Origin: Lentilactobacillus sp. SPB1-3
Lineage (GTDB): Bacteria > Bacillota > Bacilli > Lactobacillales > Lactobacillaceae
Direction of reading: 5' to 3'
Length of the DNA: 64,000 nucleotides
NCBI RefSeq assembly: GCF_026913205.2
Contig: NZ_CP168151.1
Span: 1 to 64,000, forward strand
Part shown: positions 1 to 9,784 of the stretch, one piece after another
How the letters are laid out: every line of letters begins with the position of its first letter
How positions within the stretch are numbered: position 1 is the stretch's first letter
The notes under the pieces: model-generated
Told to the model about the DNA's origin: nothing
The model's database searches: none
What the model saw: the letters and a program-made list of their open reading frames with translations, nothing else
Translations under genes and position numbers: made by a program

Positions 1-57
1 GACAACGTCGGTCAAGGACTTTTAAGAATTAATCAAAAAAGGTTGCAATCCCTATAA
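1..57 (+). CDS. possible 3' end of an upstream CDS
   Basis: Frame 1 is open from the window edge to a TAA at 55-57 (18 codons), while the other two forward frames stop within 30 bases. It could be the C-terminus of a truncated gene, but it is too short to name and no terminator follows. It may be chance. Confidence 0.25.
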   Translation, partial: DNVGQGLLRINQKRLQSL

Positions 58-133
58 GCTTGAACTCATTTTAACACATTTTCTTTCATTGTATGTATAC
101 TATACGATGCATTAACTGAAAAGGAGTATTGCT

Positions 134-1300
134 TTGACAAAATCATACATTATTGAAGCTAAACGGACCCCTATCGGAAAATTTGGGGGAAGTCTGAGCG
201 GTTATTCTGCCGAACAACTTGGCACTATCGCAACAAAAGAAGTCATCAAATCATTATCCATTAAACCTAATCAGATCGACCAAGTGATTTTTGGAAATGC
301 TGTTCAAGCTGGAAACGGTCAAAACATCGCAAGACAAATTGAAATCAATAGTAGTATTCCTAATAGCAAAACTGCTTTCACGGTCAATCAAGTATGTGGT
401 TCCGGCATGAAGGCTATTCATCAAGCATACTCAGCCATCCAATTGAATGAAGCCCAAAACATTATCGCTGGTGGAACCGAAAGTATGTCCAATGCGCCAT
501 TTTACAACCGTAACGTAAGGTTCGGAAGCAAATTTGGTTCAATCAATCTTATAGATGGTCTGGAGTACGATGGATTAACCGATGCATTCTCTCACAAGTC
601 AATGGGAGTTACAGCAGAAAACGTTGCAGATCAATTTAACGTTACTCGTCAGGAACAAGACGAATACTCTCTAAACTCTCACAAAAAAGCCTCACTTGCC
701 ACTACGTCTGGATATTTTAATAACGAGATTATTCCAATAACATCTGGTAACACAACATTGATTCAAGATGAAGGAATCCGTTTTGATACGAATCTTGAAA
801 AGTTAGCTAAATTAAAACCGTCGTTCATTGAAAATGGCACAGTGACCGCTGGTAACTCAGCACCTATTAATGATGGAGCAAGTGCGCTTCTTGTTTCCTC
901 AGAAGAATCAATTAAAGAAAACCACCTAAATCCAATTGCTGAAATCATTGGCTACAGTGAAGTCGGCATCGATCCACAAATTATGGGTTACGCACCATAC
1001 TACGCAATTTCTAATCTATTAGAGAAACTAAAGATGACTATCTCTGACATTGACCTATTTGAAATTAATGAAGCCTTCGCATCACAATCAATTGCGGTCA
1101 GTCGTGATCTACAAATCCCCGATAATAAATTAAATATCTCCGGTGGAGCACTCGCACTTGGACATCCCCTCGGAGATTCAGGCGCCAGAATTATCACAAC
1201 CCTAATTAATAACCTTCATAGAGAAAATAAAACTTATGGTATTGCCTCTCTATGTATGGGGGGTGGCATGGGAGCAGCTATTGCGATCAAGGCCGTTTAA
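134..1300 (+). CDS. acetyl-CoA C-acetyltransferase (thiolase)
   Basis: Thiolase of 388 aa, the usual length for the family, condensing two acetyl-CoA to acetoacetyl-CoA. In lactobacilli this is normally the entry to the mevalonate route for isoprenoids. Visible catalytic residues are the acylated Cys88 in NQVCGSGMK, His344 in ALGHPLGDSG and Cys374 in CMGGGMG. The start is TTG at 134, supported by AAGGAG seven bases upstream; no better ATG is near. It is monocistronic, closed by a hairpin shared with the converging gene. No HMG-CoA synthase or reductase lies alongside, so the mevalonate role is inferred from family knowledge. Confidence 0.93.
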   Translation: MTKSYIIEAKRTPIGKFGGSLSGYSAEQLGTIATKEVIKSLSIKPNQIDQVIFGNAVQAGNGQNIARQIEINSSIPNSKTAFTVNQVCGSGMKAIHQAYSAIQLNEAQNIIAGGTESMSNAPFYNRNVRFGSKFGSINLIDGLEYDGLTDAFSHKSMGVTAENVADQFNVTRQEQDEYSLNSHKKASLATTSGYFNNEIIPITSGNTTLIQDEGIRFDTNLEKLAKLKPSFIENGTVTAGNSAPINDGASALLVSSEESIKENHLNPIAEIIGYSEVGIDPQIMGYAPYYAISNLLEKLKMTISDIDLFEINEAFASQSIAVSRDLQIPDNKLNISGGALALGHPLGDSGARIITTLINNLHRENKTYGIASLCMGGGMGAAIAIKAV

Positions 1301-1308
1301 AACTAATA

Positions 1309-1346
1309 AAAAATCACCGTTGCCGTTTGGCAATGGTGATTTTTTT
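1309..1346. terminator. bidirectional terminator
   Basis: AAATCACC/GGTGATTT arms with a GTTT loop and flanking A and T runs. It ends the thiolase gene on the plus strand and overlaps the stop codon of the converging 495-aa gene. Confidence 0.85.
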
Positions 1347-2832
1347 ATGACAGCTCCGCAGATTCATTGCTTTCCAGTTCATTAATAAAACTACTCTGAT
1401 ATACCCAATAAAGAACTTTACTAGTGGGCCGATTAATTTTATCAATACCATAATTGAACTTAACTCTGTCGCCACCAGCCAAATTCTTCATGAAAGAACT
1501 TAATGAACGAGCATTGGTAAGTGACAACCTATCTTGGCGACCAATTTCTGCCAACTTACTAACATTTTCGATTAATTTCTGAACAACGTGCTCCGAACGA
1601 CTTTCTAATGTGACTTGTCTCAAAGAAGTATTTGCTTCGTCATCTACTTCATATTGATCTAACCCAATTGCGTTCAGTAACTTATCTTTTAGTTGGACGA
1701 TTGGCAATAATGACTGATTGATCAATATTTCAATTAGCTCTTGGTAAATCAAATTAAACACTCCATAGTTAATCCGAAGAGGTTCGCTATATTTGTCTAG
1801 CAAAATGTCATTGTCATTTAATTCTAGTGAGTATTTTCGCTGATAATTATCATGCGTCGTACTTCTAGACTCACTATATCTACTTAAATCAAACATCCTC
1901 ATTTCAATAAAGAATTGATCAATCGACTCAGGCGCATCAATGTACCTTTTAATTTTGATTGCATCAGATTTAGGCAACCCGAGCAAATTAATATTGTCTT
2001 GATTGATTACATTCGTTAGGAACCATTGCATAACGCCAGTTGCCAATAGATTAATCATTGGCACTAATTGGTCATCGGTAAAATGATTAATAGTATGATA
2101 GACATCCATATAATCAAACTGATCCAATTCTTCACTAGATAAAGTAACTTCTGAAAGAAAATCACTCACCTCATTTTGTTTGATAACAATGTCGGCCTTT
2201 GCATACTTACTAATCAACAATTTGTCATCAGTAATTTCATCAAACAAAACCGTGACGATATCATGCACTTGTTTCATATTTAAATTTAATTGACTTAATA
2301 ACAATTTCGGATTGATATCCGGCAACTTAGTAGCAACGTCCATAAACCATTCATCAGCGAACCCTTTATCGGATTGTTCATGAATCTTAGAAATAATTTG
2401 ATTGACGATTCCATTATCACCAATAAACGCATTCATAAAATGAACCAAGGCAGTTTGATATCCCAAAGTAAACTTACGACTGTCCTCGACTTCTTGAATA
2501 CTATAGGCAAAATTATCACCGACGGCGCGATTAACGACGATATCATCATCATTACCAGTCACCCACAAAGACACAAAGTAAAATTGAGTAAAGCTAAGCC
2601 CCTGAATATCAGCCAATGCCGCGACGTATCCTAATTGGGCTGATGTAGACATTTTAAAGTCGGCCATAGCCATCCCATTAACTAATTTCTGAATTCCGGC
2701 TACTACATGACTTCGGCTAACCCGCTCATCGAAAATTTGTGCCTTAGCATATGAATTCTCTCCAAATATTCGTGAAGTAAATATGCCAATATTTTTTAAA
2801 ATTTTCTTCCCATACATATCGTATTTACTCAT
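1345..2832 (-). CDS. unrecognised 495-aa soluble protein
   Basis: I do not recognise this protein. It is 495 aa, rich in Asp, Asn, Ile and Leu, with no signal peptide, no clear transmembrane segment and no catalytic motif I can name. The composition suggests a mostly helical cytosolic protein. The ATG is preceded by a purine-rich AAAAGAATG context. It is monocistronic, convergent with the thiolase gene and divergent from csbD. Codon use looks like its neighbours, so there is no sign of recent transfer. It is very probably a real gene because of its length and terminator. Confidence 0.75.
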   Translation of the reverse strand: MSKYDMYGKKILKNIGIFTSRIFGENSYAKAQIFDERVSRSHVVAGIQKLVNGMAMADFKMSTSAQLGYVAALADIQGLSFTQFYFVSLWVTGNDDDIVVNRAVGDNFAYSIQEVEDSRKFTLGYQTALVHFMNAFIGDNGIVNQIISKIHEQSDKGFADEWFMDVATKLPDINPKLLLSQLNLNMKQVHDIVTVLFDEITDDKLLISKYAKADIVIKQNEVSDFLSEVTLSSEELDQFDYMDVYHTINHFTDDQLVPMINLLATGVMQWFLTNVINQDNINLLGLPKSDAIKIKRYIDAPESIDQFFIEMRMFDLSRYSESRSTTHDNYQRKYSLELNDNDILLDKYSEPLRINYGVFNLIYQELIEILINQSLLPIVQLKDKLLNAIGLDQYEVDDEANTSLRQVTLESRSEHVVQKLIENVSKLAEIGRQDRLSLTNARSLSSFMKNLAGGDRVKFNYGIDKINRPTSKVLYWVYQSSFINELESNESAELS

Positions 2833-2913
2833 TCTTTTAATCCCCTATGTAATGTTAATTAAATAATACCATTCAATCATTTAGAACAGTCATTTTATTT
2901 GCAAACTTTAATT

Positions 2914-2943
2914 TTGACCCTGCTCCTTCATTTCATTTATGAT
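2914..2943 (+). promoter_or_regulatory. promoter of the csbD-family gene
   Basis: TTGACC at 2914-2919 and TATGAT at 2938-2943 with an 18-base spacer, about 30 bases upstream of the csbD ATG. Confidence 0.5.
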
Positions 2944-2973
2944 AATGATAAGCAAAAGAAGGGAGGACTATTT

Positions 2974-3171
2974 ATGAGTTTAGACAGTAAGAGTGATCAA
3001 GTAAAAGGTAAGATCAAAGAAGGTACAGGAAAAGTTACTGGTAATGAGGAATTAGAATTAAAAGGTAAACTTCAAAATGCTGCCGGTAAGGCCAAAGACA
3101 AACTTGAGGATGCTAAAGAAAAAGCCTCAAAAAAAGCTAACGACGTAATGGACGACAATGACGACAAGTAG
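2974..3171 (+). CDS. CsbD family stress protein
   Basis: Small (65 aa), highly charged, Lys/Glu/Ala-rich protein with the CsbD pattern: KSDQVKGKIKEGTGKVTGN, then a second GKLQNAAGKAKDK unit. CsbD proteins are general-stress-induced in bacilli and their biochemical role is unknown. I chose ATG 2974 because GGGAGG sits eight bases upstream and the family consensus begins there; an in-frame upstream extension from 2899 has no SD and no homologous look. A strong hairpin follows. Confidence 0.9.
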   Translation: MSLDSKSDQVKGKIKEGTGKVTGNEELELKGKLQNAAGKAKDKLEDAKEKASKKANDVMDDNDDK

Positions 3172-3210
3172 ACTAAACCAAGTAGATATTACTATATATG
3201 TATATACTTA

Positions 3211-3241
3211 AATCGAAACAGTTAACTGTTTCGATTTTTTT
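3211..3241 (+). terminator. terminator after csbD
   Basis: Perfect hairpin AATCGAAACAG / CTGTTTCGATT with a short TTAA centre, followed by a T run. Confidence 0.85.
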
Positions 3242-3340
3242 GTGATTTGGTGTTGAAGTTAGTTGATAATTGTTCTATAATTCACAGCTGTGTTTTTACT
3301 AATCATCTAGATTAGATTTTTACTAAAGAGGTGTTTACAA

Positions 3341-3874
3341 ATGGCAGCAACTTATTTACGGCAAGCAACTAACGAAGACTTACCAGAAATCAAAAAAATT
3401 ATCACCGAAGCAAAAGAGTACTTAAACAAACAAGGAATCGATCAATGGCAAACCGGTTATCCAACCGATGAAGATTTAGAGAACGATGTTAAGTTTGGCA
3501 TCACTTACGTCTTAATTATAGACGGTAAAATTGCGGCGACCGCTGCCCTTCATCAGGGATTAGACGTGAGTTACTTAAAGATTCACGATGGTGAATGGAT
3601 CAATGGTGTTAATGGTCGATATACTTCTATTCACCGAATTGCCATGTCATCAGATTTCCGTGGACAACACCTTTCCGAGAAAATGATGACTGGTTTAATT
3701 ACCATTTCTAGTGTACTCGGTTATAAAGACATTCGAATCGATACTCATCCCGAAAATCTTGGTATGCAACACGTCATCACTACTAACGGGTTTGAAAAGC
3801 GTGGCATCATTCATATGGAAGAAGAGGAAGGCGAAGCATCTCCTCGATATGCATATCAACTAATTATTGAGTAA
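3341..3874 (+). CDS. GNAT family N-acetyltransferase
   Basis: A 177-aa protein with GNAT architecture. The N-terminus reads YLRQATNEDLPEIKKI. The core strand (YTSIHRIAMSSDFRGQHLSEKMM, roughly residues 90-115) carries an R-G-Q-H version of the acetyl-CoA pyrophosphate loop. The C-terminal part is IDTHPENLGMQHVITTNGFEKRG. Substrate cannot be told. ATG 3341 has AAAGAGGTG upstream. It lies between csbD and a small membrane-protein gene, all on the plus strand but with separate spacing, so probably an individual unit. Confidence 0.85.
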   Translation: MAATYLRQATNEDLPEIKKIITEAKEYLNKQGIDQWQTGYPTDEDLENDVKFGITYVLIIDGKIAATAALHQGLDVSYLKIHDGEWINGVNGRYTSIHRIAMSSDFRGQHLSEKMMTGLITISSVLGYKDIRIDTHPENLGMQHVITTNGFEKRGIIHMEEEEGEASPRYAYQLIIE

Positions 3875-3921
3875 CCTAGCTTAATTTTGTACAATACAGG
3901 TAATAAACGGGGGTAATAGCT

Positions 3922-4113
3922 ATGCTGTCACAAGATACAAGTGTCCAAACCGCATTACTTACGATGTACATTATTGGCTTAGTTTTCTTAGTAGTATTAT
4001 TTTTTGTTCTCAATCATTTAAATGGTAAATTATGGACCCGAGCTTCAGTAGGCGTCGGCTTAATTGCCCTAATAATGATAACCATCATAACATTTTTAAT
4101 TAATGTGTCTTAA
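3922..4113 (+). CDS. small two-TM membrane protein
   Basis: 63 aa with two hydrophobic segments (about residues 12-31 and 42-61) separated by a short basic loop NGKLWTRA. GGGGG sits about six bases before the ATG. Small membrane proteins of this layout are frequent in lactobacilli and usually uncharacterised; I do not assign a function. A weak hairpin with a T run (about 4121-4163) follows. Confidence 0.65.
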   Translation: MLSQDTSVQTALLTMYIIGLVFLVVLFFVLNHLNGKLWTRASVGVGLIALIMITIITFLINVS

Positions 4114-4173
4114 AAGTGAGTTCTCCAATTGCTTGATAATCAAGTGGTTTGAGAGCTTTTTTGTTTATACTCT

Positions 4174-4220
4174 AAAAAACGCCTTAGCGAATAACATGAC
4201 AATTCACTAAGGCGTTTTTT
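4174..4220. terminator. bidirectional terminator
   Basis: AAAAAACGCCTTAG and CTAAGGCGTTTTTT arms separated by about 19 bases. It closes the minus-strand cystathionine lyase operon and can also end plus-strand readthrough. Confidence 0.85.
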
Positions 4221-4230
4221 CTATACTATT

Positions 4231-5373
4231 TTAAATTTTGGCAAATGCATTATCTAGGTCACTAGTTAAATCACTAATGTCTTCTAATCCGATTGATAAT
4301 CTGATCAATTCATCCTTAATACCCATCTTTAATCTTTCGGGCTTAGGAATTTCAAAATGTGACATAAATGCCGGAACTTCAACCAAGCTTTCAGCGGCTC
4401 CTAAAGAAACTGCTAGAACAAATAGATTTAAGTTGTTCACGAATTCTCTTGCGTCCAAACCAGGTTGTAATTCAAAGGACAATACACCACCGGCACCTTT
4501 GGTCTCATTCTTGGTGATTTCATATTCCGAAGATGTTTCGTCGATGGTCGGATAATTAATTTTAGCTACCTTAGGATTAGCTTGTAAATACTCGATAATT
4601 TTTTGAGTATTTTCAAGATGACGATCCATTCTGATATTTAATGTCTGAATTCCTCGTCTTAAGATGCTAGCTTCCTGAGGGGCTAATACGGCACCAACAG
4701 CATTTTGAGTTAGATAGACTCTTTCACCCAACTCTTTACCCTTAGTAACCACGATTCCAGCCATAATATCTGAATGTCCACTAAGATATTTGGTTGCTGA
4801 ATGAACTACCATATCAGCTCCCAAATCGAGTGGTTGTTGCAGGTATGGTGATAAGAATGTGTTATCAACAATTACTAACAAATCGTGTTTTTTTGCGACT
4901 TCTGAAATCCTCTTAACACTAGAAACATGTAGTAACGGATTAGTTACTGTTTCAAAATAAATTGCCTTGGTATCGGGGGTAATAGCAGCACTGACTGCAT
5001 CAATATCTCTGGTATCAACTTCTGAGAATTTAATTCCCATTGGCTTTAAGAAATCATTAACTAATCTAAATGTACCACCATAAATATTGTCACCAATTAT
5101 GACGTGATCACCAGGTTTAAAAATCGATAATGCTGCATGAATGGCTGCCATTCCGCTTGAAAACGCGAATCCACGATCGCCATTTTCTAGATCCGCACAC
5201 AGTGTTTCCACTGAATTACGGGTTGGATTACCTGACCGTTCATAATCATATTCAACCTCTGCACCTAATTTGGGATAGCGATACGTCGATGAATTATAAA
5301 CAGGAACATTAACGGCTCCAGTATTATTGTCATTAACATTACCACCACGAACCAATAAAGTATTAAATTTCAC
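4231..5373 (-). CDS. cystathionine gamma-lyase/gamma-synthase family PLP enzyme
   Basis: 380-aa member of the Cys/Met metabolism PLP-enzyme family (trans-sulfuration). The PLP lysine is Lys195 in HSATKYLSGHSD. Other family motifs are YERSGNPTR (residues 44-52), SSGMAAIHA (72-80) and VDNTFLSPY (169-177). Lyase and synthase cannot be separated by eye. The start is GTG at 5373 with AGGAGG seven to nine bases upstream; the SD overlaps the TAG of the preceding L,D-transpeptidase gene, so the two are probably translationally linked in one operon. Confidence 0.88.
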   Translation of the reverse strand: MKFNTLLVRGGNVNDNNTGAVNVPVYNSSTYRYPKLGAEVEYDYERSGNPTRNSVETLCADLENGDRGFAFSSGMAAIHAALSIFKPGDHVIIGDNIYGGTFRLVNDFLKPMGIKFSEVDTRDIDAVSAAITPDTKAIYFETVTNPLLHVSSVKRISEVAKKHDLLVIVDNTFLSPYLQQPLDLGADMVVHSATKYLSGHSDIMAGIVVTKGKELGERVYLTQNAVGAVLAPQEASILRRGIQTLNIRMDRHLENTQKIIEYLQANPKVAKINYPTIDETSSEYEITKNETKGAGGVLSFELQPGLDAREFVNNLNLFVLAVSLGAAESLVEVPAFMSHFEIPKPERLKMGIKDELIRLSIGLEDISDLTSDLDNAFAKI

Positions 5374-5386
5374 TGTTTTAATCCTC

Positions 5387-5962
5387 CTAGTTGATTACCA
5401 CTTTAGTCCCGAATGGAACATGACCATTGATCCACTTAGCATCTGGAATCGCTAACCTGACACATCCATGGGAATTGGCAGATTTACCCAACTGTTTAGC
5501 TTCAGACGGAATATAGGTTCCATGAGCATCCGTTGGAACGGTATGGAATAAATAAATTCCATGATCCTTAAAGGAAGTCCAATATTTGGCACCTTCTTTG
5601 GATTCTTGATTATAAAAGAAGTGTCCGCGCTCTTGTTGAATATGGAACGTTCCCCGTGGAGTAGAGTTATCTTTACCTGTTGAGGCATTCATTGTATATA
5701 AGACCTTCTTTTGAGGACTTAACACATATACTCGTTGGTTAGCGATCGATACATACAAATAACGGCCATTTTGAGCAGTTATTTTAGGATATGGTTTAGA
5801 TTCTGAAGGTTTACGCCAATTGATTGGCGTTGGTTTACTAGTTGTCTTCTTAGTTGTTGTTTGTTGGGCAGGTTTCTTTTGAGAATTTGCATTGTTATTG
5901 CCACATGCTGACAATCCAACGACAGTTAATGAAACCATCAATAGTTGAACAATTTTTTTCAT
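5387..5962 (-). CDS. L,D-transpeptidase (YkuD) lipoprotein
   Basis: 191-aa secreted protein. The N-terminus has a lysine-rich start and hydrophobic stretch ending in the lipobox VGLSAC (Cys20), then a Thr/Lys/Gln-rich linker. The C-terminal YkuD domain carries SHGCVRL with catalytic Cys167. The family makes 3-3 peptidoglycan cross-links or attaches proteins to the wall. The open frame extends upstream to 6046, but only ATG 5962 has an SD (GGAG) and a signal peptide directly behind it. It sits 13 bases before the cystathionine enzyme and follows addA on the same strand. Confidence 0.88.
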   Translation of the reverse strand: MKKIVQLLMVSLTVVGLSACGNNNANSQKKPAQQTTTKKTTSKPTPINWRKPSESKPYPKITAQNGRYLYVSIANQRVYVLSPQKKVLYTMNASTGKDNSTPRGTFHIQQERGHFFYNQESKEGAKYWTSFKDHGIYLFHTVPTDAHGTYIPSEAKQLGKSANSHGCVRLAIPDAKWINGHVPFGTKVVIN

Positions 5963-6046
5963 GATTTCTCCATTTTTTACTTTAATAAAAACTATCTTAC
6001 AACATTCTATCATCTTAACAAGCAACCTCCCAGTAAGCTTAACCAA

Positions 6047-9000
6047 TTATTCAATTACTACTGATTGATTACTATCTAATAAATAAAGGTATTTATGAGT
6101 CACAGGTAAATGAATAATCTCACTCAACGCCAATGCGTACAAATTAATTTGGCCGCGATATCTGTTTTTAATATCCTCAATACCAGTCTTAGGAGTTAGT
6201 TTGTCGGTTTTATAATCAAACAAATAAACCTCATCATCAACTACTACATATCCGTCAATAATTCCATGAATCAGTAATCGTTGTTCTTGATCGTTTTCAA
6301 ATCCGGGGAAAACTTCCCCAGCCTTAATTAAGAGTGAAAAAGGTGACTCACGTTTAATTACATCTGGATATTTCAAAACCAGTTGACCTAAGTCAGAATT
6401 AAAGAACTGGGCAACTTTAGCAAGATCGATAAGTGGCGCAATTCTGGAATCAATTGCCCCTTGGGAAACCAATTGGTCCAAAAGTCCAGCAAGTTCTGTC
6501 TCGTCCGGCTGCACATGTAGATCAACCTGTTGCAATAACAGATGGGTTGCCGTTCCAATATCAGTTGGTGCTGGCTTGCTTTCACTCACCATAAACTTAG
6601 GCGTTGGCATTTGGGATTGAACCAGTCGATTAGCCCCGACTTTATCAACATCCAATACTGGATTATTCATCATTTCCAAATTATCTGGATCCTCAAATAC
6701 TCGCTTAATTTCTGAAACGGATTGATAAGCCGTAGTTACCACTGCTGAATGGTACGGGTACTGATAAGTCAAAATGTCCGTAACATCTTGATTAATTGGT
6801 CCAGTATCCTGCTCCACTTGATCCAAGGTATTTTTGATCCATGAATCATCCTCTAAAGGTTTAATATTGACTGATTTGCCATATTCTGAAACTTGGGTAT
6901 CATCAATCAATTCCATCTTAAATCGAGAGTCATCGCTAATTAAGAATTTATGATCTTTTTCAGTACCAAATTGCTCAGAAATATTAGGATGACGAGCTAT
7001 CGCTGGACCAATCCAATCAATAAATGCATTAGCCTGATTACGAGCGGCTACCGATAGTACTAATGAGTCATCAGAAGCCTTAGCTAACCATTTATCAACT
7101 AAATCAGCTCCATCCTCAACCTTCTTAACGTTTCCAACTAAGTACAGCTGTTGCTCGGCTCTTGTTAGAGCAACATACAGCTTTCTCATTTCTTCACCTA
7201 AACTGGCATTTTTGGTTAGATCATACAAAGCTCGCTTTTGAAGTGGTTCGAATAACTCACGAGTATCATTCTGCAGGTAGGTAATGCCAATTCCTAACTT
7301 ATCGTTAAGCACATACGTCCCTTTTAAATCTTGATTATTGAAACGTTTAGAAATATCATCAACAAAAACGATCGGAAATTGTAGTCCTTTGCTTCCATGA
7401 ATAGTCATGACGTGGACTGCATTTTCAGTTGTTGAAGGATTAGTAGTAGCTAAGTCTTCATCCCTATTCTGCATTCGTTTTACAAAGAGCACAAACTGGA
7501 ACAGGCCCTTAAAGCCATTCTTTTCATAGTCTTCTGCTCTTTCATACAAGGCATGCAAATTAACTTGCCGCTGATATCCAGCTGGCATCCCACCAACATA
7601 ATCAAGGAAGCCAGTTTCATTATAAATTTGCCAGATTAGTGCAACGATTCCTTCCTTCTGAGCTGTCTCTCTAAACATCCGAAGTTGCTTGAGTAATTTA
7701 TCAACCTTTGGATAGATATTCTTGGCATACTCTGAAGGTTCCGCATAATCATAGTTATCATAAAAATTACGCAAAGCGGAATAATAATCGCCGGTTTTTT
7801 GATTGATTCTTAAAAACGCCAACTCATTTTCATTAAGCCCGACAATTGGCGAACGAAGAACCGAAACTAACGGGATATCTTGATATGGATTATCAATGAT
7901 TGATAATAGCGACATCATTACTTGTATTTCGGTAGTCTTAAAGTAATTTTCAGCTCCATTTACTTCTGCCGGAATATCATATCTTGAAAAAGAATCTGCT
8001 AACACTAATTCATTAGTATGGGTCGGCGAGATCACCGCAAAATCACCATACTTAACTGGTCGTAGTTGCTGGAGATCCTTATCATAAATCTCTGTTTTTT
8101 CAGCAACCATTTGATGGATTTTTTGTGCGATCAATTCTGATTGACCAGCTTCGACACCGTCAGCTTGAAAATCGTTGTCATCACTTTCAAAATTCGTTGA
8201 ATCCTGAACGTTGTAAAGTAGCACTTCAATCGGAGTGTCTAAATCTTCTGGATAGTACTTTGCACCATATTTTAGCTTTGCCTGATTTGCATAATCAATA
8301 TCGCCAAAACTGGTATCCATAATCTGTTCAAAAATCAGATTAGTAAAATTATCAACATTTGCTACTGATCTGAAATTCTCAGCAAGGTTAATCAGTTCAT
8401 GATTATTATCAGCGGCATCATAATTAGTTTGTTTTTCTACAAACATGGTTGGATCTGCCAATCTAAACTTGTAAATCGACTGTTTAACGTCGCCAACCAT
8501 AAACCGATTTTGTGGATCAACAGTCGCGATTTGATTCAAGATAGCATCCTGTAAACGGTTATTGTCCTGATACTCATCAACCATGATTTCATAGTATTGC
8601 CCACGAATCTTTTGTTGAATTTCTTTGGCCTGAGAAGTATCCAGTGTCAGCATTTTATAAGCCGACTGCTCAATATCAATGAATTCCATCAAATGACGCT
8701 TTTGCTTAGCTTCCGCATATGCACTTCGGAATTCAAAAACTACTTCGATTAATTTTTGAATTCTCGTCTTTGATTTTTGCATAACATCAATGTTAGTCGC
8801 TTCATCATTAACGAAGTAATTGGTGGCAATACCAGTTATCTGCTTCTTTAAATCAGTTTTGATTTTTCCGGATTGGGTATGGTATCGTTTTTGTTCCTCA
8901 TCAGCCTTTCGAGAAATCGTAGGTAAATTAGGAATTGGAAACTCCTTAATCGCTTTACGATATTCATCGAAACTAGACTGGCCGGCAATATCTATCAGAT

Positions 9001-9784
9001 GCTGAAGTGAAGTGCTTAATCCAGCAAAAGTATCCTCATCCTTGCTATTATCACCTATCTGGGAATATTTGATGGCTAAGTCGACATTCATTTTCATGTT
9101 AGTCAGCGTGTTAGTAATTTCAGGCAAGACATAGTTTTGATAAAAGTCACTGCCAGCTAAACCGACTGCAGGATCCACGTCGTAAAAATCAGCGGCGCTA
9201 CGCAACCATTTCTCTGGATTATCATTAACGTTTGCGAAATCATTCATCTTATAAATAATTTCTGTTAGACCATCATCAGATCTGTCATTACTAAAATTTT
9301 CAGTTAAATCTGCAAAAGTACCGTCGTCATCATTAGTGTAAAGTTCCTCTCGAACATCAGACCATACTTGATCCCGTAATAACGCCATTTCCGTTCTGTC
9401 GGCTAAAATACGAAAGTTAGGATCAATGCCCAATAAATAGTAATATCTTGTCACTAACTTTTGACAATATGCGTCCATCGTCGTGATATCGGCAACCGGA
9501 ATTTTTTGCAATTGTTGCAGCAATCGTTGCTTTTTTGTGCGATCTTGTTCTTTAGAATATTTCTGTCGTAAGGAATTTGTGAGACGTTCCTTCATTTCTT
9601 TGGCCGCAGCGTGGGTAAAAGTAACCACCAATAATTGATTAACATCTACGCCACGGTTTTCCACAAGATTAATAATTCGATCAACCAAAACCCTAGTTTT
9701 ACCTGAACCTGCTGAAGCTGAAACTAAAATGTTTCCCTGAACCTCATCATTAATCGCTTTTTTTTGATTAGGAGTGTAATCCAT
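6047..9784 (-). CDS. addA: ATP-dependent helicase/nuclease subunit A (AddA/RexA)
   Basis: 1245-aa UvrD-type helicase with a C-terminal RecB-family nuclease. Walker A SASAGSGKT is at residues 22-30, the Walker B region reads MVDEYQDNN, and the helicase motif VMTIHGSKGLQFPIVF precedes VALTRAEQQLYLVG. The nuclease signature YLFDYKTDK is about 45 residues from the end. With AddB it forms the RecBCD-like complex that resects double-strand breaks and degrades foreign linear DNA. The ATG overlaps the addB stop in a TAATG junction, so the pair is coupled. Confidence 0.97.
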   Translation of the reverse strand: MDYTPNQKKAINDEVQGNILVSASAGSGKTRVLVDRIINLVENRGVDVNQLLVVTFTHAAAKEMKERLTNSLRQKYSKEQDRTKKQRLLQQLQKIPVADITTMDAYCQKLVTRYYYLLGIDPNFRILADRTEMALLRDQVWSDVREELYTNDDDGTFADLTENFSNDRSDDGLTEIIYKMNDFANVNDNPEKWLRSAADFYDVDPAVGLAGSDFYQNYVLPEITNTLTNMKMNVDLAIKYSQIGDNSKDEDTFAGLSTSLQHLIDIAGQSSFDEYRKAIKEFPIPNLPTISRKADEEQKRYHTQSGKIKTDLKKQITGIATNYFVNDEATNIDVMQKSKTRIQKLIEVVFEFRSAYAEAKQKRHLMEFIDIEQSAYKMLTLDTSQAKEIQQKIRGQYYEIMVDEYQDNNRLQDAILNQIATVDPQNRFMVGDVKQSIYKFRLADPTMFVEKQTNYDAADNNHELINLAENFRSVANVDNFTNLIFEQIMDTSFGDIDYANQAKLKYGAKYYPEDLDTPIEVLLYNVQDSTNFESDDNDFQADGVEAGQSELIAQKIHQMVAEKTEIYDKDLQQLRPVKYGDFAVISPTHTNELVLADSFSRYDIPAEVNGAENYFKTTEIQVMMSLLSIIDNPYQDIPLVSVLRSPIVGLNENELAFLRINQKTGDYYSALRNFYDNYDYAEPSEYAKNIYPKVDKLLKQLRMFRETAQKEGIVALIWQIYNETGFLDYVGGMPAGYQRQVNLHALYERAEDYEKNGFKGLFQFVLFVKRMQNRDEDLATTNPSTTENAVHVMTIHGSKGLQFPIVFVDDISKRFNNQDLKGTYVLNDKLGIGITYLQNDTRELFEPLQKRALYDLTKNASLGEEMRKLYVALTRAEQQLYLVGNVKKVEDGADLVDKWLAKASDDSLVLSVAARNQANAFIDWIGPAIARHPNISEQFGTEKDHKFLISDDSRFKMELIDDTQVSEYGKSVNIKPLEDDSWIKNTLDQVEQDTGPINQDVTDILTYQYPYHSAVVTTAYQSVSEIKRVFEDPDNLEMMNNPVLDVDKVGANRLVQSQMPTPKFMVSESKPAPTDIGTATHLLLQQVDLHVQPDETELAGLLDQLVSQGAIDSRIAPLIDLAKVAQFFNSDLGQLVLKYPDVIKRESPFSLLIKAGEVFPGFENDQEQRLLIHGIIDGYVVVDDEVYLFDYKTDKLTPKTGIEDIKNRYRGQINLYALALSEIIHLPVTHKYLYLLDSNQSVVIE

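Noticed and set aside
4238-4555. 105-codon frame antisense to the cystathionine enzyme
   Set aside because: Shadow of a confidently assigned PLP enzyme on the other strand.
5963-6046. 28-codon N-terminal extension of the L,D-transpeptidase
   Set aside because: It would place the signal peptide internally and lacks an SD, whereas ATG 5962 has both in the right place.
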